Below, one piece after another: positions 35,095 through 47,479 of a stretch of DNA of 64,000 nucleotides. How positions within the stretch are numbered: the stretch's first letter is position 1; every line of letters starts with the position of its first letter. The position numbers and the translations under genes were made by a program. The notes under the pieces were generated by a model. It was not told the origin of the DNA. It saw nothing but the letters and a program-made list of their open reading frames with translations, and did no database searches. The stretch is from NCBI GenBank assembly GCA_025769875.1, contig JAGFNK010000209.1, positions 1 through 64,000 of the forward strand. Reading direction: 5' to 3'. This stretch comes from Russula earlei. Taxonomy: Eukaryota > Basidiomycota > Agaricomycetes > Russulales > Russulaceae.

Positions 35095-36594
35095 TCATGC
35101 GCAAGAGCAAGTCGAAGTGTCTGGGGTCTGACCCGCTGGGCAAGTGCCGGCTAGGAGGCCGGTTAGCAGGAGCGCTTACATCCAAAAGGGCACGACATAC
35201 CGTCACCAAACGCAACGATCGGTTCGTTCGGTCCACCGAAAAGGCCGGGGTCGACACCGGGAAGCTGTGCGTTGAAGATGCCTACTAGCTCCTGGTTGCG
35301 CGGCGGGTTGGTGCAGTAAGGAGTTGACGGAACAATGCCTCCGCCGATGTCATCTGCGTTGCGCGGGTGCTGGCGGTACGCGATCGCTGCGGCGACTAGT
35401 GCATCCTTGTTCGTGACACCCGCCGAATTGGCAAAGTCGATCATGTTGTCCGCGTTGTCCTGCTGGTCGCAAACGCCGCCCGTAGAAAGGAGGGCGTTGA
35501 TGCCGGCGATACCAGCCAAGTTGACGCAAGGCTCGTTCGTGAAGATATCACCGCCGCTGGCGAGCTACGGGTTTTGCATGTGTGCAAGGGATTAATTAGT
35601 CCGGAGACGAGCGGACGCGGTATGGGTGGGAAAGAGGAGGGAGGAATTAAAGGACGTACACAGAGATCCTGCCACTGCTGGGCGACAGCGGGAAGGTCAG
35701 GCTGAGAGAAGCGCCGTTGTTTAGACTCAGAGAGGCGATGGTGAACGCGGCGCCGCCATGTGCGAAGCCACGATCCGATGGGGGAACGCTTCCTGCGCCG
35801 CCCTGATGGGTCATTGGTATTGGCTGTGAACTCGCCCGTGGAAGCATCAGGTATCCCGGAGCTTCCAGACCCTGAGCCCGCAACGGCAGGTGGAGGAGGC
35901 GGAGGGGGGGAGGTGTTAGCGGGTGGAACTGAGGAGCCCGTGTCAGTTGGGAGGGTTGAACTGTCTGTGGTAGAGCCGGAAGTATCAGTGGTCGTGGTGA
36001 TAGCAGGTGGAGCTGAGGAGCCCGTGTCAGTGGGAAGGGCTAAGCTGTCCGTGGTTGAGCTGGAAGTATCAGTGGACGTAGAGCCGTCGCCTGTCAAATT
36101 GCTGGTGTCGGTCGTGTTGGAGTTCCCTGTGTCAGTGGAGGTTGACAGAGACGTCGAGTTTGTCACGGTCGAGCAATTGAAGGCCGACGTCGAGTTGGAA
36201 AGGTCCGTACCATTCATGCTCGCCATAAGGCTTGCAAGATCGCTAGGGGAGACTAAGCACGTCGTGGTAGTATTCCCGGTATCCGTGGTGTTCGAGATGG
36301 ACGAGGTGTCTGTGAGATTGGTGGTGGCTGCATTCGATGTGATGTTCGAAATAGACGAGGTGTCTGTGAGATTTGTGGCGGTTGCATTCGATGTAACGTT
36401 CGAATTAAAAAGGGCAACACATGCCGGCGGCGGCGTAGGGACAAGCCTGAACGAAAAGACGGCAGTCGTGCGTCAGCAACCTAACCCAAGTCGCGCTCGG
36501 CGACTTACGATGATTGACGCCTCAGATGACTGAGCGGACTAGCCGTCGAAGCGGTTGCAAGCACAAGCAACGATAATACTCCGTAAGATCGCAT
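35095..36594 (-). CDS. Secreted Ser/Thr-rich protein with Cys-rich C-terminal domain, function unknown
   Basis: Minus-strand exons 36509-36594, 36446-35660, 35564-35201 and 35150-35095 join to 430 aa. The N-terminus (MRSYGVLSLLVLATASTAS) is a clear signal peptide. A long Ser/Thr/Asn region follows with many N-glycosylation sequons, then a short poly-Pro run. The C-terminal ~170 residues are globular-looking with spaced cysteines: QQWQDLCLASGGDIF, NEPCVNLAGIAGINALL, PYCTNPPRNQELVG, and an end block GTCPAGQTPDTSTCSCA. I recognise this C-terminal pattern as a recurrent basidiomycete secreted family without a known function. The central Arg-rich piece (~225-260) is compositionally odd and could reflect an unrecognised intron. 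There are two internal tandem repeats. Confidence 0.72.
35919..36086 (-). repeat. 84-bp tandem repeat (2 copies) in the secreted-protein gene
   Basis: Two in-frame copies encode LPTDTGSS..PPA-type 28-residue units. The copies differ at scattered positions. Confidence 0.7.
36288..36395 (-). repeat. 54-bp tandem repeat (2 copies) in the secreted-protein gene
   Basis: Two in-frame 18-residue units (TNLTDTSSISN core) with the start of a third at 36396. Each carries glycosylation sequons. Confidence 0.7.
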
Positions 36595-37011
36595 TGTGAA
36601 AAGTGAAGATAAGACTGTTCAGAGAAAAGACAGAAGAGAAGATATGAAAAAAAAAGTGGCGATCAAGATGTGGGGGGGAGCGACCAGGCTCCTGACAGCT
36701 TGAGGGAAGGAGAAACCATACGAGCGAGGGTTATATAGGAGGCCTGAGTCCGCGAGCGCCATGATACGCACAGACCGCGTTGCCATCTTGAGGTCAGCGC
36801 TGGAGGGCGCCGAGGGCCGACAGTTGCGAAGAGGAGCGGCGACGACGGCGAACGAACACTGGTATTGCTCACGTGACTTATGCTATTGGGGCTGTGCCCT
36901 CTGATGGGTGTTTTCAGTGCGCAACCATGGATACCAACATCAGGTCGCAGTGATGAGAGAAACGGACGGCAGGCGTTCCGTTAAATGCGGTTTATATCAA
37001 AAGTTTATTCT
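36595..37011. promoter_or_regulatory. Upstream region of the secreted-protein gene
   Basis: 417 bp between the secreted-protein start (36594) and the lower end of uL3m. A TATA-like TATATAGG box at ~36733-36740 lies in minus-strand reach of the start codon. No gene seen. Confidence 0.45.
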
Positions 37012-37145
37012 CTAGGTACGAAGGGGCTCGTCGTCCGCTGCGACGGTGCATCGACGATAGGCCGGAAGGGTTTTCGCTAGCTCCTCGGTTCCAGCAGGGA
37101 ATGGCAGGTCTAGGACGCCCTTCGGTAAAACTTTCTCATACAGGA
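37012..37145 (-). other. Out-of-frame C-terminal tail of uL3m
   Basis: This minus-strand frame encodes [18 protein letters not shown] and ~25 more residues, then a stop at 37012-37014. It reads like the normal end of the protein but is one base out of frame with the preceding exon. Confidence 0.6.
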
Positions 37146-38156
37146 CCCTTTGCTTGATTGTGCTGGGCGAGAGCGACCACCTTTTTTTTAGCATCACGTA
37201 CAAGCACGTGAGCACCATCGTATCCTGGCACACAGCCACGGACAAAGACAAGGTCGAGCGCGTTGTCAATGCGGACGACATGCAAGTTTTGGGCCGTGAT
37301 GCGTTTCCCACCCATTCGTCCGGCCATCTTCTTCCCCGGCCAAACACGTCCCGGATCCTGTGATTCATAAAATTGGGAGCCAGGTCGGGCTTGGGATCAA
37401 CAGTTAAGGTACCTGATGTGCTCCGGTTGCCCCAGCAGAGCGGTGCGAAATAGAAACGCCGTGACTAGCCCGTAGCCCCTTAAAGTTCCACCGCTTCATG
37501 GTGCCTTGAAAGCCTTTTCCAATGCTATAGAGCATACGGTCATCCCAAGGGGGAAAATCACGAAGATATTGCTCACGAGTTTGCCACCACATCGACAAAT
37601 TGACCAGGGACGAAATGCGCGGCAGACAAGGTAGTGCCTACTCTTCGTAAGACTTCGCAAGCTTGTGTTGTGATGTGCCAAGGGACTAACCAAGGGGTAC
37701 ATGCGCATCCGGTGTGACGGGGAACTCTTTCACCAAGCGTTTCGGAGGTACACCCGCCTTCTTGAAATGACCCGACATTTGCTTCGTCGTTGTCTTCAGG
37801 GGCCTGTCTGACGCAGCGACTTGTACAGCATGGTACTCCGAGTTGTCCTTCCGCGCATGTGTGATATTAGCAGTCACTTGACAGTTTTCAAGCTGCCGTA
37901 TATGAGATGATTTATGGCGGTGAGAGAATAAATCACACACTTGGAGAACCGTGACCGGGAAGCGTGCACCGTGTTCGTCCCACATCGCGGTCATACCACG
38001 TTTTCGGGCGATAACACCTGTTCGAATGGATTTTGGAGTCCATTTCGCGACGAAAGAGGTTGAAGATTCTGCCTCGGCATGGACCACCACACTCTGGTGA
38101 AATTTTCTACAAGTGTAGAGAGGAGAACGTTGGGCGAGTGCCCACACGCGGTGCAT
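37136..38156 (-). CDS. MRPL9: Mitochondrial large-subunit ribosomal protein uL3m (C-terminal frame conflict)
   Basis: uL3 of the mitochondrial ribosome, near the peptidyl-transferase centre. Minus-strand exons 37941-38156, 37691-37892, 37577-37637, 37413-37524 and 37136-37357 give 270 aa. A mitochondrial presequence ([19 protein letters not shown]) is followed by [20 protein letters not shown], the signature [40 protein letters not shown] and [16 protein letters not shown]. The frame stops at 37136 after NQAKGPV. The adjacent frame continues with a family-like tail ([20 protein letters not shown]) to 37012, so the true C-terminus is probably there and a single-base indel lies near 37141-37150. 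The first intron (37893-37940) is a multiple of three. Confidence 0.85.
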
Positions 38157-38273
38157 GAGACGAGCTGCACGGTCAGGTCAGGCGTGCCGAACTTTCGCTG
38201 ACGGCACAAATCGGACTTTCAATCACCTTGGTCTGCTCACTCACAGCACGAACACGGATACGAGACGAGTGCG
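38157..38273. promoter_or_regulatory. 117-bp bidirectional promoter uL3m/Rrn6-like
   Basis: Divergent start codons at 38156 (minus) and 38274 (plus) share 117 bp. No TATA box. The spacing suggests co-expression of two ribosome-related genes. Confidence 0.5.
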
Positions 38274-41200
38274 ATGGAATGGACACTTGGCCACCAAGCA
38301 CCGTATCGACAGAGAGTGAAAGGCACCGCAAGGGGAAACTCAACCATACCTTCTTACCTTACCCTCTCTTGCAAGGTGGAGCGCTGACCTCCGCCATCCC
38401 TGCGCGGAGTCCACGGCCGCTTCGAATGGGTTACAGCCCAGGACCAGGCATCCAGTATAAACGACAACACTCACATTGAGCTCTATGATCTAACTTGTGT
38501 AGGTAGGAAACTTGTTTGTAACGAAACCGCCGTCTTGGCCTTTCCAGCCACGCGATCCCCGCAGTCACAACCACCAACACTGTCACCTCATCGGCGTGCA
38601 GAGCAAAGCGTGCGTATTCTCGACAGCAAGGTCTCCTGTAATTCACCACATATAATAAAGGCTCGTTTTCTTCGGACCCACTATCCGGACGTAGATGTCC
38701 CCGCAGAACTTATCCGAGAGCAGGTTGGCGTAGAGGCACAACTGGAGGACTCTTTGCGTGCATTCGATCCTCTCGTTGGGGACCCTGTGACATCCTTCCA
38801 CGTATCCGATGGCTCAAAAACTCCATGGAGCTTCATGGCCTTTCCTATGTCTGAAAGCGGGTGTGATCTAAGTGAGGTGTACAACATCCTTCGTGTGGAG
38901 CATGACCAACCCCACCTCAGATTTCTCGAATATCGAATTTTCTGAGAGAACTATCATCACCAAGCCCTCTCACTATCCTGCAAAGGTATTCGAAACCCCA
39001 ATTTGTCAAATTGTTTCCTCTCCCGTGTCCTGTGACCTCAGTAAAGGTACATTTTCTTTGTTTTGAAAGCGAAGTCTGGTGACGTAGAGCAGGGACCGTG
39101 GTGGGAGTTCGGACATTCTCATCGACATCATTACTATCGCTATCCCTGCCAACGTCCAAGCAGAACAAGACATCTTACTTAGAGATCAAGGAGATCGGTC
39201 CTATCAACCACTCGCACCTCAACGGGCGCATGGCTGTCGATGTCCAGATACACGGTTCTTTGGAATATGCTGCACTCGTCAATGATCAGGGCCATGTATT
39301 CAGACGTACTTTACTCGGCGACACCAATCCGTGAGAATTCCTTTCTCTGAGGCGATCAGATTTCTCAGCGAAGCACAGGATAAAAGTTTATGGAGGTGCC
39401 CCTGATTCTGACAACGACGATAATTTTTGGAGAATCGCACTGGGCAACCATAAGGAGACCTGTCTTCTGTCATCATCCAGATTTGTACAGCTTATTGACT
39501 TCAGGGTATATTGATTTTCATTGATGCGAAAAACGCCGACCCCTCATCATGTTAGGTAGCAGAAAGTTGTGTTCAATTATATTCTGTAGCGCGCGCGCCC
39601 GACCGACTCACATCTGTCAAATGTGACCTTGACGACGGCCTATCCCGGCTTGTTACCACAAAGGAGCTTATTTGGGTTGACCCGCGTCAGCAAAATAAGC
39701 CGATCTTGGCGTGGAAACACGAAAGAGAATACGACAGGACGCTATCGTGTCAGGACGTTGGCATCGGAAACAGTAGGCGCGGTCGACATTTATTAGATGG
39801 CCTTGCTAAAGTCTCTCAAGCAAAGTTCACAGTTTTATCATCGCGGAATAACTGCCTTCTTAGTGTCTACGACGTTTCCAGAGACGAAAGCGGCTTGCTG
39901 CAAAGTCACGCTTTGCCATACGCGTTATCTTGTCGCTTTCCGAGCGGGCCCCATATTGGTTTCTACGTGGTACATCCCTACCCAGGGTCTGGTAATGCTA
40001 CGACTGCTTCTTTGCTTCAATTGACGAGTCGCGGTGCCATATACCAGGCTGCCCTTGCATGTGTTCAAGGCGAAGATGAAACTCCATCACCAGCCACGAT
40101 AGATATATCCTGGTCCTCAGCAGTTCATCGACTAGCCACTACTTCTAGGACGCAACGGCCGGACGTCGGTAAACTGGGAGCCCGTGCTATGCGAGAAGTT
40201 GACTTTCGCCAGGCTTACCAACGTATGTCATTCCTCATGGCATAGCGTAACTCTCGCACTGCTCAAAGCTCTACGCCCGATTTCAGAGCTCTTTTTTCCA
40301 CTTGGTGTTACAGAGGCCGTCTATCCCGCAGAGAATGCGAGTGCTGTCTACCATACACTGGATGTCATGCCGTTATTTTGGCAGGAAGCAAGTTCTGCCC
40401 ACGAACACATGTTGACCTTGTATGTGCAAAGTGACACGTGACCTTCCTCGACCTTCGTTTGACTTGGGATAGATTCGACATTGCCTTACGTTCTGGGGAA
40501 GAACCCACACACGCATCTCGAACCGATTTTTTGACACAAAGCGCCTTAAGCTCAAGAAGGGGCTTCCGTGCCCTCACACAGGGCCGAGTTCCACGGGAAA
40601 TACTCATGAAAGGAGCCGGGTGGTATTTCAACCTGGTGCCGGTACTGGAACGATTTGTGCCGGATATTTCTGGGGAAGCGCAGTTGATCGTTGAGAAACT
40701 TGGCCAGTATGATTTGGCCCTTGATGATTACCGCTCCGGATCGTCATTGCGAAGAGAATCAGAGGCTCGCGAACAGCTGGCAGTTGACTTGGTACTTTCG
40801 ACGGACGTGTATTCTGCGCAGCCGTTTGCGGAAGCAGAGGCCGTAGATCACGGAAGATGAAGATGAATTTGAGACGATGTCCCGCGCTACGGAAGCCATG
40901 ACTCTGTCAGGAGAGACGGGCCAACCTTCGGTTCGATTCGGCTATCTAAATCCTGTGCTCGCGATGGACAACTCTAAAGCCCTGGCATTGCCTCAGGGAG
41001 TGCAGCTTGCTCCTAGCGGAGTGGGATACTGGTACCGATCCCGATCAATATGCTTACCACGATCCATACGACGACCAGCGTCCGGTGGCCATCCCTCGTA
41101 CCCATTCGCGAAAACGTGGAGACCGGGATGACGCGCAGGGAGCAATGACTCAGCAAAGTGCCAAGGTGCCACCCTGTGTGATCGCGCATTCCAGAGTAGC

Positions 41201-41396
41201 CGCAACTGCCGTGATATCCAGTTCCCAACCTATGACGAGACGTCTGGACGGATCTGACTGGGCGGAACCGGATGGTCACAGTGACTCATACAGACCCGTA
41301 GCCAGCACACAGGTAGTTCCTGGTCCTTTTGGCGCGCGGCTACCCATAGGAAGGAAGGGGGTAGCCTCTGGGAAAAAGAGGGTGGGAGGTTTTTAG
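38274..41396 (+). CDS. Probable Rrn6/TAF1C-like RNA polymerase I core factor subunit
   Basis: Likely subunit of the Pol I initiation factor that recruits polymerase to the rDNA promoter. Placed exons: 38274-38375, 38442-38871, 38921-39046, 39093-39330, 39379-39505, 39556-40222, 40287-40419, 40473-~40848, then segments to 41396 in two further frames. A WD-like half includes GSLEYAALVNDQGHVFR, FWRIALGNHKETCLL and LVTTKELIWVDPRQQNKPIL. A helical half includes LFDIALRSGEEPTHASRTDF. The tail ends PFGARL..GKKRVGGF, reminiscent of fungal Rrn6. Identification is by remembered pattern and is moderate. Two one-base frame conflicts (~40848 and ~41005) separate clearly coding segments (EDEDEFETMSRATEAM; LLAEWDTGTDPDQYA). 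Exon 2 may hide another intron. Confidence 0.55.
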
Positions 41397-41966
41397 TTGG
41401 GCGCAGACGGAGCTCCTTGTGGATACGCTCCACTAACACTGCAATTTATGATTCATTGAGCTCTAGAATTATTCCAACTTGTGAACAAGCTGTGCTGCAT
41501 TTCTTGTCCGACGATCATCGTACAAACTTGTACCTTTCTTTGAAATAGGAGACCATTTGCGAGTTTGCACAGAAGTTCGTTTTGGAAAAAAGACTTGGTG
41601 TGTCTTTGGTGTGTCATAACTCATTATGGATTGGTGAGCCGATCCATACATCTCCGGGCCGACAGCGATGTGGATACTGAAGCCGACCGACGGCGATTTC
41701 AGGGGGAAGGGTGCTTGGTCATGACCTTATCGGTCCTAGGCTTTAAGATTCAAGTCAGCGGCTCTGTCCAATCGCCGGTGATAAGACGTTTTCGTCGGTG
41801 ATAGCTGTGGTCGTGAGTCGATTTGTTGTGACTCGAGATGAAATCGGGTTCGTTTTCCTTTCCTGCAAGCAACATCGCGCCTGTCGTATATTATATTATA
41901 TATAATAACATATTGCCCCCGTCCCCTGGTAGGTCACCGATCCCACACCTTTGCGTCCCTCTTCCT
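41397..41966. promoter_or_regulatory. Promoter of ABC transporter copy 1
   Basis: 570 bp without a supported gene. An AT-rich TATA cluster (TATATTATATTATATATAAT, ~41887-41906) lies 60-80 bp before the start codon. Copy 2 has no counterpart. Confidence 0.55.
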
Positions 41967-44900
41967 ATGGCTGGTCGCCATCGCTCCTATTCAGGCTCAC
42001 CCACTGCTGGCAGCGTTAACGTAGAGAAAGCGGAGAACTCTTTCCACGAACTCTCACGTCAGCTGACTCAGGGCACCATCGTCGATGTCAAAGAAAACAG
42101 TGCCGACGCCCGCGCTTCGGTTGGCGGCAGCCTCAGAGCGGAGAAGGATCCCGAGAAGGGACTGTTCGACGAGGAACAGCCCTTTGACCTTCGAGAGTAT
42201 CTCTCTTCATCGAACGACGCGAACGAGAGTGCGGGCATAAAGCACAAACACGTTGGCGTCGCTTGGGAAGATTTTCATGTCGACGTCCTCGGCAGTTCCA
42301 ATTTCAAGGTACGCCAGGGCGCTTTCCTTAATCGTCACCATGATCGCTCATTCCTCGAATTGAATCGGGAAATTAGCTTTATGTGCGGACCTTTGGAGGT
42401 CAGTCAGCTGGTTCAACTGGCATGCGCGAGCCTTTAATTGACGCTGGTCTCTCCATCAGACGATGCATGGCAATTCTGGTTCACTCCTCTCTTCAAGCTC
42501 CGTGCTCTCATTTCCGGCCTTCTTCCTTCCCGAGTGAAGGATGCCCCATTAACAACGACCATTCTGCACAAGTGCGGCTCTCTTATGCTTCTGTGACTCC
42601 AGGAACGTGTTCTCACTCAATTAAAGGTGCTCCGGTGTTTTGGAGCCCGGACAGATGTGCCTCGTTCTTGGAACACCGGGATCCGGTTGTACGACATTCT
42701 TAAAGGCAATCGCGAACGAACGGCAAGGTTTCTACCATGTTGGTGGAGATGTCCGATATGCCGGTATTGATTCGCAGGAAATGGCCGAGACATATAAGGG
42801 TGAACTCGTGTACAACGCCGAAGGTGTGTCACAGGCGTGTTACCCACACATTCTCCTTCACTGACTTCAATTCCTTGCGTATAGACGATATTCACATTCC
42901 CACCCTGACTGTTGGCCAGACGCTCAACTTTGCACTTTCTACCAAGACACCAGGTCCCAATGGACGCTTACCAGGAATCTCTCGCTCAGAGTTCAATGCC
43001 TCCGTCAAGAACATGTTGCTCTCCATGTTGAACATTCAGCACACAGAAAACACTCTCGTCGGGGACAGCTTTGTTCGCGGCGTTTCTGGCGGAGAACGCA
43101 AACGCGTCAGTATCGCAGAGATGATGACCACTCGCGCCCGTGTACAATGCTGGGACAATTCATCTCGCGGGCTGGATGCATCTACCGCTCTGGATTTCGT
43201 GCGGTCCCTCAGAATAATGACAGATGTCCTCGGCCAGACAACCTTTGCCACACTGTAAGAAATGTCCTTGACAGTTTCTCTCACGAATTGACAATGGTTT
43301 CTAGGTACCAGGCCGGCGAGGGAATTTATGAACTATTCGACAAAGTGATGGTATTAGATCAAGGGCGTACTGTATACTTTGGGCCTCCAGACCAGGCACG
43401 GTCGTACTTCGAACAGCTTGGTTACCGATCCCTTCCTCGACAGAGCACTGCGGACTACCTCACTGGGTGTACTGACCCAAATGAACGGCAGTTTGCATCT
43501 GGTAGATCAGAGAAGGATGTTCCTAGTACTCCAGAGGCTCTGGAGGCTGCATTCCAAACATCGGACCTTGCTCTTGACGTAGCTGACGAACTTGAGAAAT
43601 ACAAGCTACGTATGGAAACGGAGAAGGAAGATCAGGAAGCATTCCGTGCTGCTGTTGCTGATGATAAGAAGAAGGGAGTGTCATCGAGGAGCCCTTACAC
43701 TCTCGGCCTGAAGGACCAGGTGGTTGCTCTGACCCGCAGAGAGTTCCAAAAGCGGCTGCAGGATAAATTCTATATATACACAAGTTTTGGTTTCATGACC
43801 GTCAGTAACCTGTCGTCTTCTATGTAAACTTCGCTGGGCGGAAACTCTTGACACTCTTCGTTCTAGGGACTCGCATTCTTCATTGGTGGTTGTTACTACA
43901 GCCTCACCCCTACGTCTGCCGGTGCGTTCACTCGCGGGAGCGTGCTGTTCGTCGCACTCCTGGTCTCATCCTTCGACGCCTTTGTTGAGGTTAGTCACTC
44001 GTCTCGTATCAGTTCACATTTGTATAAAGCTCATGTTTTGTCAGATGCCCGCGCAGATGATTGGTCGCCCAATTATCAGGAAGCAGACTGACTACGGCTT
44101 CTATCGCCCGGCCGCCGTCCAGATTGCCAACGCACTTTCCGACATGCCTTTCTCAGCCACGCGTATTCTTATCTACGACATCATAATCTATTTCATGACG
44201 CATCTTTATCGCTCACCAGGCAGATTTGTTACATTCCACCTCATAAACTATACTTCTTTCCTGGCCATGCAGGGACTTTTTCGCACGATCGGATTGCTTT
44301 GCAGCAACTTCTACACGGCGTTTAGGGTAGCCGTGGCCTTGTTCCCAAACTTAATCATGTACGGTGGATACATGATTCCGATCAGTCAAATGAAGCGCTG
44401 GCTATTTTGGATCGTGAGTCTCTTCCCTACCATACGTCTGCCGCTTCTGATCACGCCACACCAGTTCTACATACATCCACTTAGCTATGCATGGTCAGCG
44501 CTAATGGAAAACGAATTTGAACCTCTCACGGTACGTGTGCCTCTATCTTTCGTAGGTTGCCTCGCCCCCATTCTTTATACAGCTCTCTTGCGATGGCGCT
44601 TACATCGTCCCGCGCAATAATGGCAATGCCAACACATATCCGTATGTCGTCTCAACTACACTTTCTTCACGTTCTCATGTAATATACAGGATCGGATTAG
44701 GCCAAAATCAGGCATGCACACTTTTCGGCGCCCGTCCTGGATCCTCTTCAGTGTCCGGAAAAGATTACATCAAGACTGGCTATGGCCTTGATACAGCTGA
44801 TCTTTGGCGTCGAAACTACATTGTCCTTGTCGCATTCCTTGTCTTCTTTTGGTTTACTCAGATACTCGTCATTGAGGTGTATCCGGTGAGCATCGCCGTG

Positions 44901-47479
44901 ATTCTCCTCGAATTCCCACTGATAGTGTCTCTGTCTGTGCAGCAATTTGTAGGCGGTGGTGGCGTTGTCTTCTTTACGAAGGATACTTCCGAGACGAAGA
45001 GGCTTAATGCGGAGCTGAAGGAGAGTAAGGCCAGGAAAGCTGAAGAGGAGCGACAGGAGAAAATTCGAGCCATGGATGGAATAAAGATAAAAAGAGATTC
45101 GTACGTTCTACGCATCGTCAAAATGCTCCATATTCACGCACGTCCACCTCTCTCACAGAAATCCATTTACTGAAAGAAAAGCGTTTACTTGGGAAGGCGT
45201 CAACTACCACGTTCCTGTTGCAGGTGGCTCCTTGCAGATTCTCAATAACGTCTACGGTTACGTGAAGCCTGGAACTCTGACTGCGCTGATGGGAGCATCT
45301 GGTGCTGGTAAAACGACCTGTCTCGATGTCCTCGCTCAAAGGAAAAACATTGGCGTGGTATCTGGGGACGTTCTTATCGATGGCCGACCGCTCGATACTG
45401 GGTTCGCGCGGGGAACTGCATACGGTTCGTGTTCTTGATGATCGTCACGTCACGGCATAGGGATTAATCTGATGCATAGCCGAGCAAATGGATGTCCACG
45501 AACAGAACACCACCGTCCGCGAAGCTCTTCGCTTCTCTGCTTACCTCCGTCAACCCTTCCATGTTTCAAAGGAGGAGAAGGATGCCTACGTCGAAGATGT
45601 GATAGAGCTTCTTGAACTGCAGGATCTTTCCGAAGCTATCATCTGGAGCCTTGGTGTGGAGGCGCGCAAGCGGCTTACTATTGGCGTTGAGCTTGCGAGC
45701 AAACCTGAACTCCTGCTCTTCCTGGATGAACCGACCTCTGGACTGGATGCGCAGAGTGCATTTAATCTTGTTCGTTTTCTGCGCAAGTTGGCGGACAGTG
45801 GGCAGGCCATATTGTGCACGATTCATCAACCGTCGTCATTGCTTTTCGAGAGCTTTGATCGGTTGCTGTTGCTTGGAAAGGGCGGGAACACGATATACTT
45901 TGGCGAAATTGGAGACGACTCGGATGTGATGCGGGAATACTTCGCGCGATATGGTGCACGATGCCCGCCGAATGTGAACCCTGCGGAGTACATGCTGGAA
46001 GCGATTGGAGCGGGTGTTACTCCTAGGATTGGTGATCGTGATTGGAAAGACATCTGGGTTGATTCGCCTGAGTTTGCTCGGGCGAAGTTGGAGATCGAGG
46101 AGATCAAGAGGGAAGCTTTGTCTCGTAATCGGAGCTCAAACAGCAAGCAAACGATGTGTAAGTTTGTTCAAAGCGGGTGGAAGTGTTATTGCTGACCTGT
46201 AGATTCAGACGCGACACCACTGTTATATCAGCTGAAGATAGTCGTGCAACGGAACGCACTTTCGTTGTGGCGATCACCCGCATATGTCTTCACACGACTC
46301 TTCTCGCATGTACTGGTGTCCCTTTCTGTGTCGTTACCATTCCTTCAACTAGGACATAGCTCGAGAGATCTTCAGTATCGTATTTTTGGGATGTAAGTGC
46401 TCCTCTCACTTGGTCTCAATCATTTCTGATCCTATTCCAGCTTCTGGGTCACTGTTCTCCCCGGTCTTATCATCCCACAGCTGGAGCCAGTATTCATCCT
46501 GAATCGCCTCGTTTTTATTCGAGAAGCATCGAGTAGAATATATTCGCCATACGTCTTCGCCATTGGTCAACTTCTAGGAGAGATGCCTTATTCCATCCTC
46601 TGCGCGATTATATACTGGATACTGCTGGTGAGCTTTTTGACAAGTTCCCAAGTCCTCCGTAAGTGAAGCGTTCCACAGATATACCCGATGCACTTTGGTC
46701 AGGGATCGGCTGGCACGAGCGGCACTGGATTCCAATTGCTTCTCATCTTGATCACCGAACTGTTCGCTGTAACTCTTGGCCAACTAATCGCATCAATTTC
46801 GCCAAGTATCCAGATTGCTGCCCTCTACACATCGCCAGTCATGATCACTCTTACCAACATGTGTGGAGTGACGGTCCCGTACCCCACTCTGGGCAAGTTT
46901 TGGAGGTCCTGGTTGTATCAACTTGACCCCTACACTCGAATGATTGCCGCCATGCTGTCCACGGAGCTTTCGTATGTTACTTCGCAGCAGTACCGTGTTA
47001 TGATTCGCCTAATAATTGTTTCCCAGTGGTCTGAAGATAACGTGTAAGCCAGATGAATTTGCAGTGTTCAATCCCCCACTTGGACAGACGTGCGCGGCCT
47101 GGGCAAACGATTTCGTGACTGCTGCCGGTGGCTACCTTGACAATCCGAATGATTCTACGGGATGTAGGTATTGCCAGTACAAGGTGAGTGACTTGGGCAC
47201 AGAGGGTCTTGTTCTCGCGTTGAATTCATTCAAGGTTGGGGATGAATTCTTCCTGCCACTGAATATCCGATACTCGCATCGTTGGCGAGATGTGGGAATT
47301 TTCTTCTGCTTCTTTGGTGCGTTGATTTTGCGTTTTCCCAGTCTGTTATTCATATTCTTCTCTAGCATTCAATTTCATCGCTACTATCGGTAAGTTACTC
47401 TTATTTCTGTTCTGCGCCACCACAATGTTTACTGGCCCTTTCAGTTGCTTCACGTTACCTTCGTTTTGCCCGACGGTAG
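41967..47479 (+). CDS. PDR-type (ABCG) ABC transporter, copy 1, intact
   Basis: Full-length plasma-membrane pump of the pleiotropic drug resistance subfamily, NBD-TMD-NBD-TMD. Twenty exons, all phase-consistent, give 1487 aa, the usual size: 41967-42308, 42377-42398, 42460-42571, 42627-42823, 42885-43254, 43305-43800, 43867-43989, 44045-44413, 44465-44530, 44583-44641, 44690-44876, 44943-45100, 45159-45424, 45480-46157, 46203-46392, 46441-46627, 46679-46971, 47027-47316, 47366-47389, 47445-47479. NBD1 has the PDR-specific Walker A with Cys for Lys (GTPGSGCTT), signature [10 protein letters not shown] and degenerate Walker [16 protein letters not shown]2 has a canonical Walker A (GASGAGKTT), a degenerate signature [15 protein letters not shown] and Walker [15 protein letters not shown]. 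This asymmetry is normal in fungal PDR pumps. The substrate is unknown. Confidence 0.93.

Noticed and set aside
38228..38479. Alternative plus-strand frame at the start of the Rrn6-like gene
   Set aside because: It overlaps the proposed first exon in another frame and has no family features.
40420..40472. Coding-looking segment VTFLDLRLTWDR in the Rrn6-like gene
   Set aside because: It is best explained as an intron (GTATGT donor, TAG acceptor) because its removal joins MLTL to FDIALRSG in phase, as in the family pattern.
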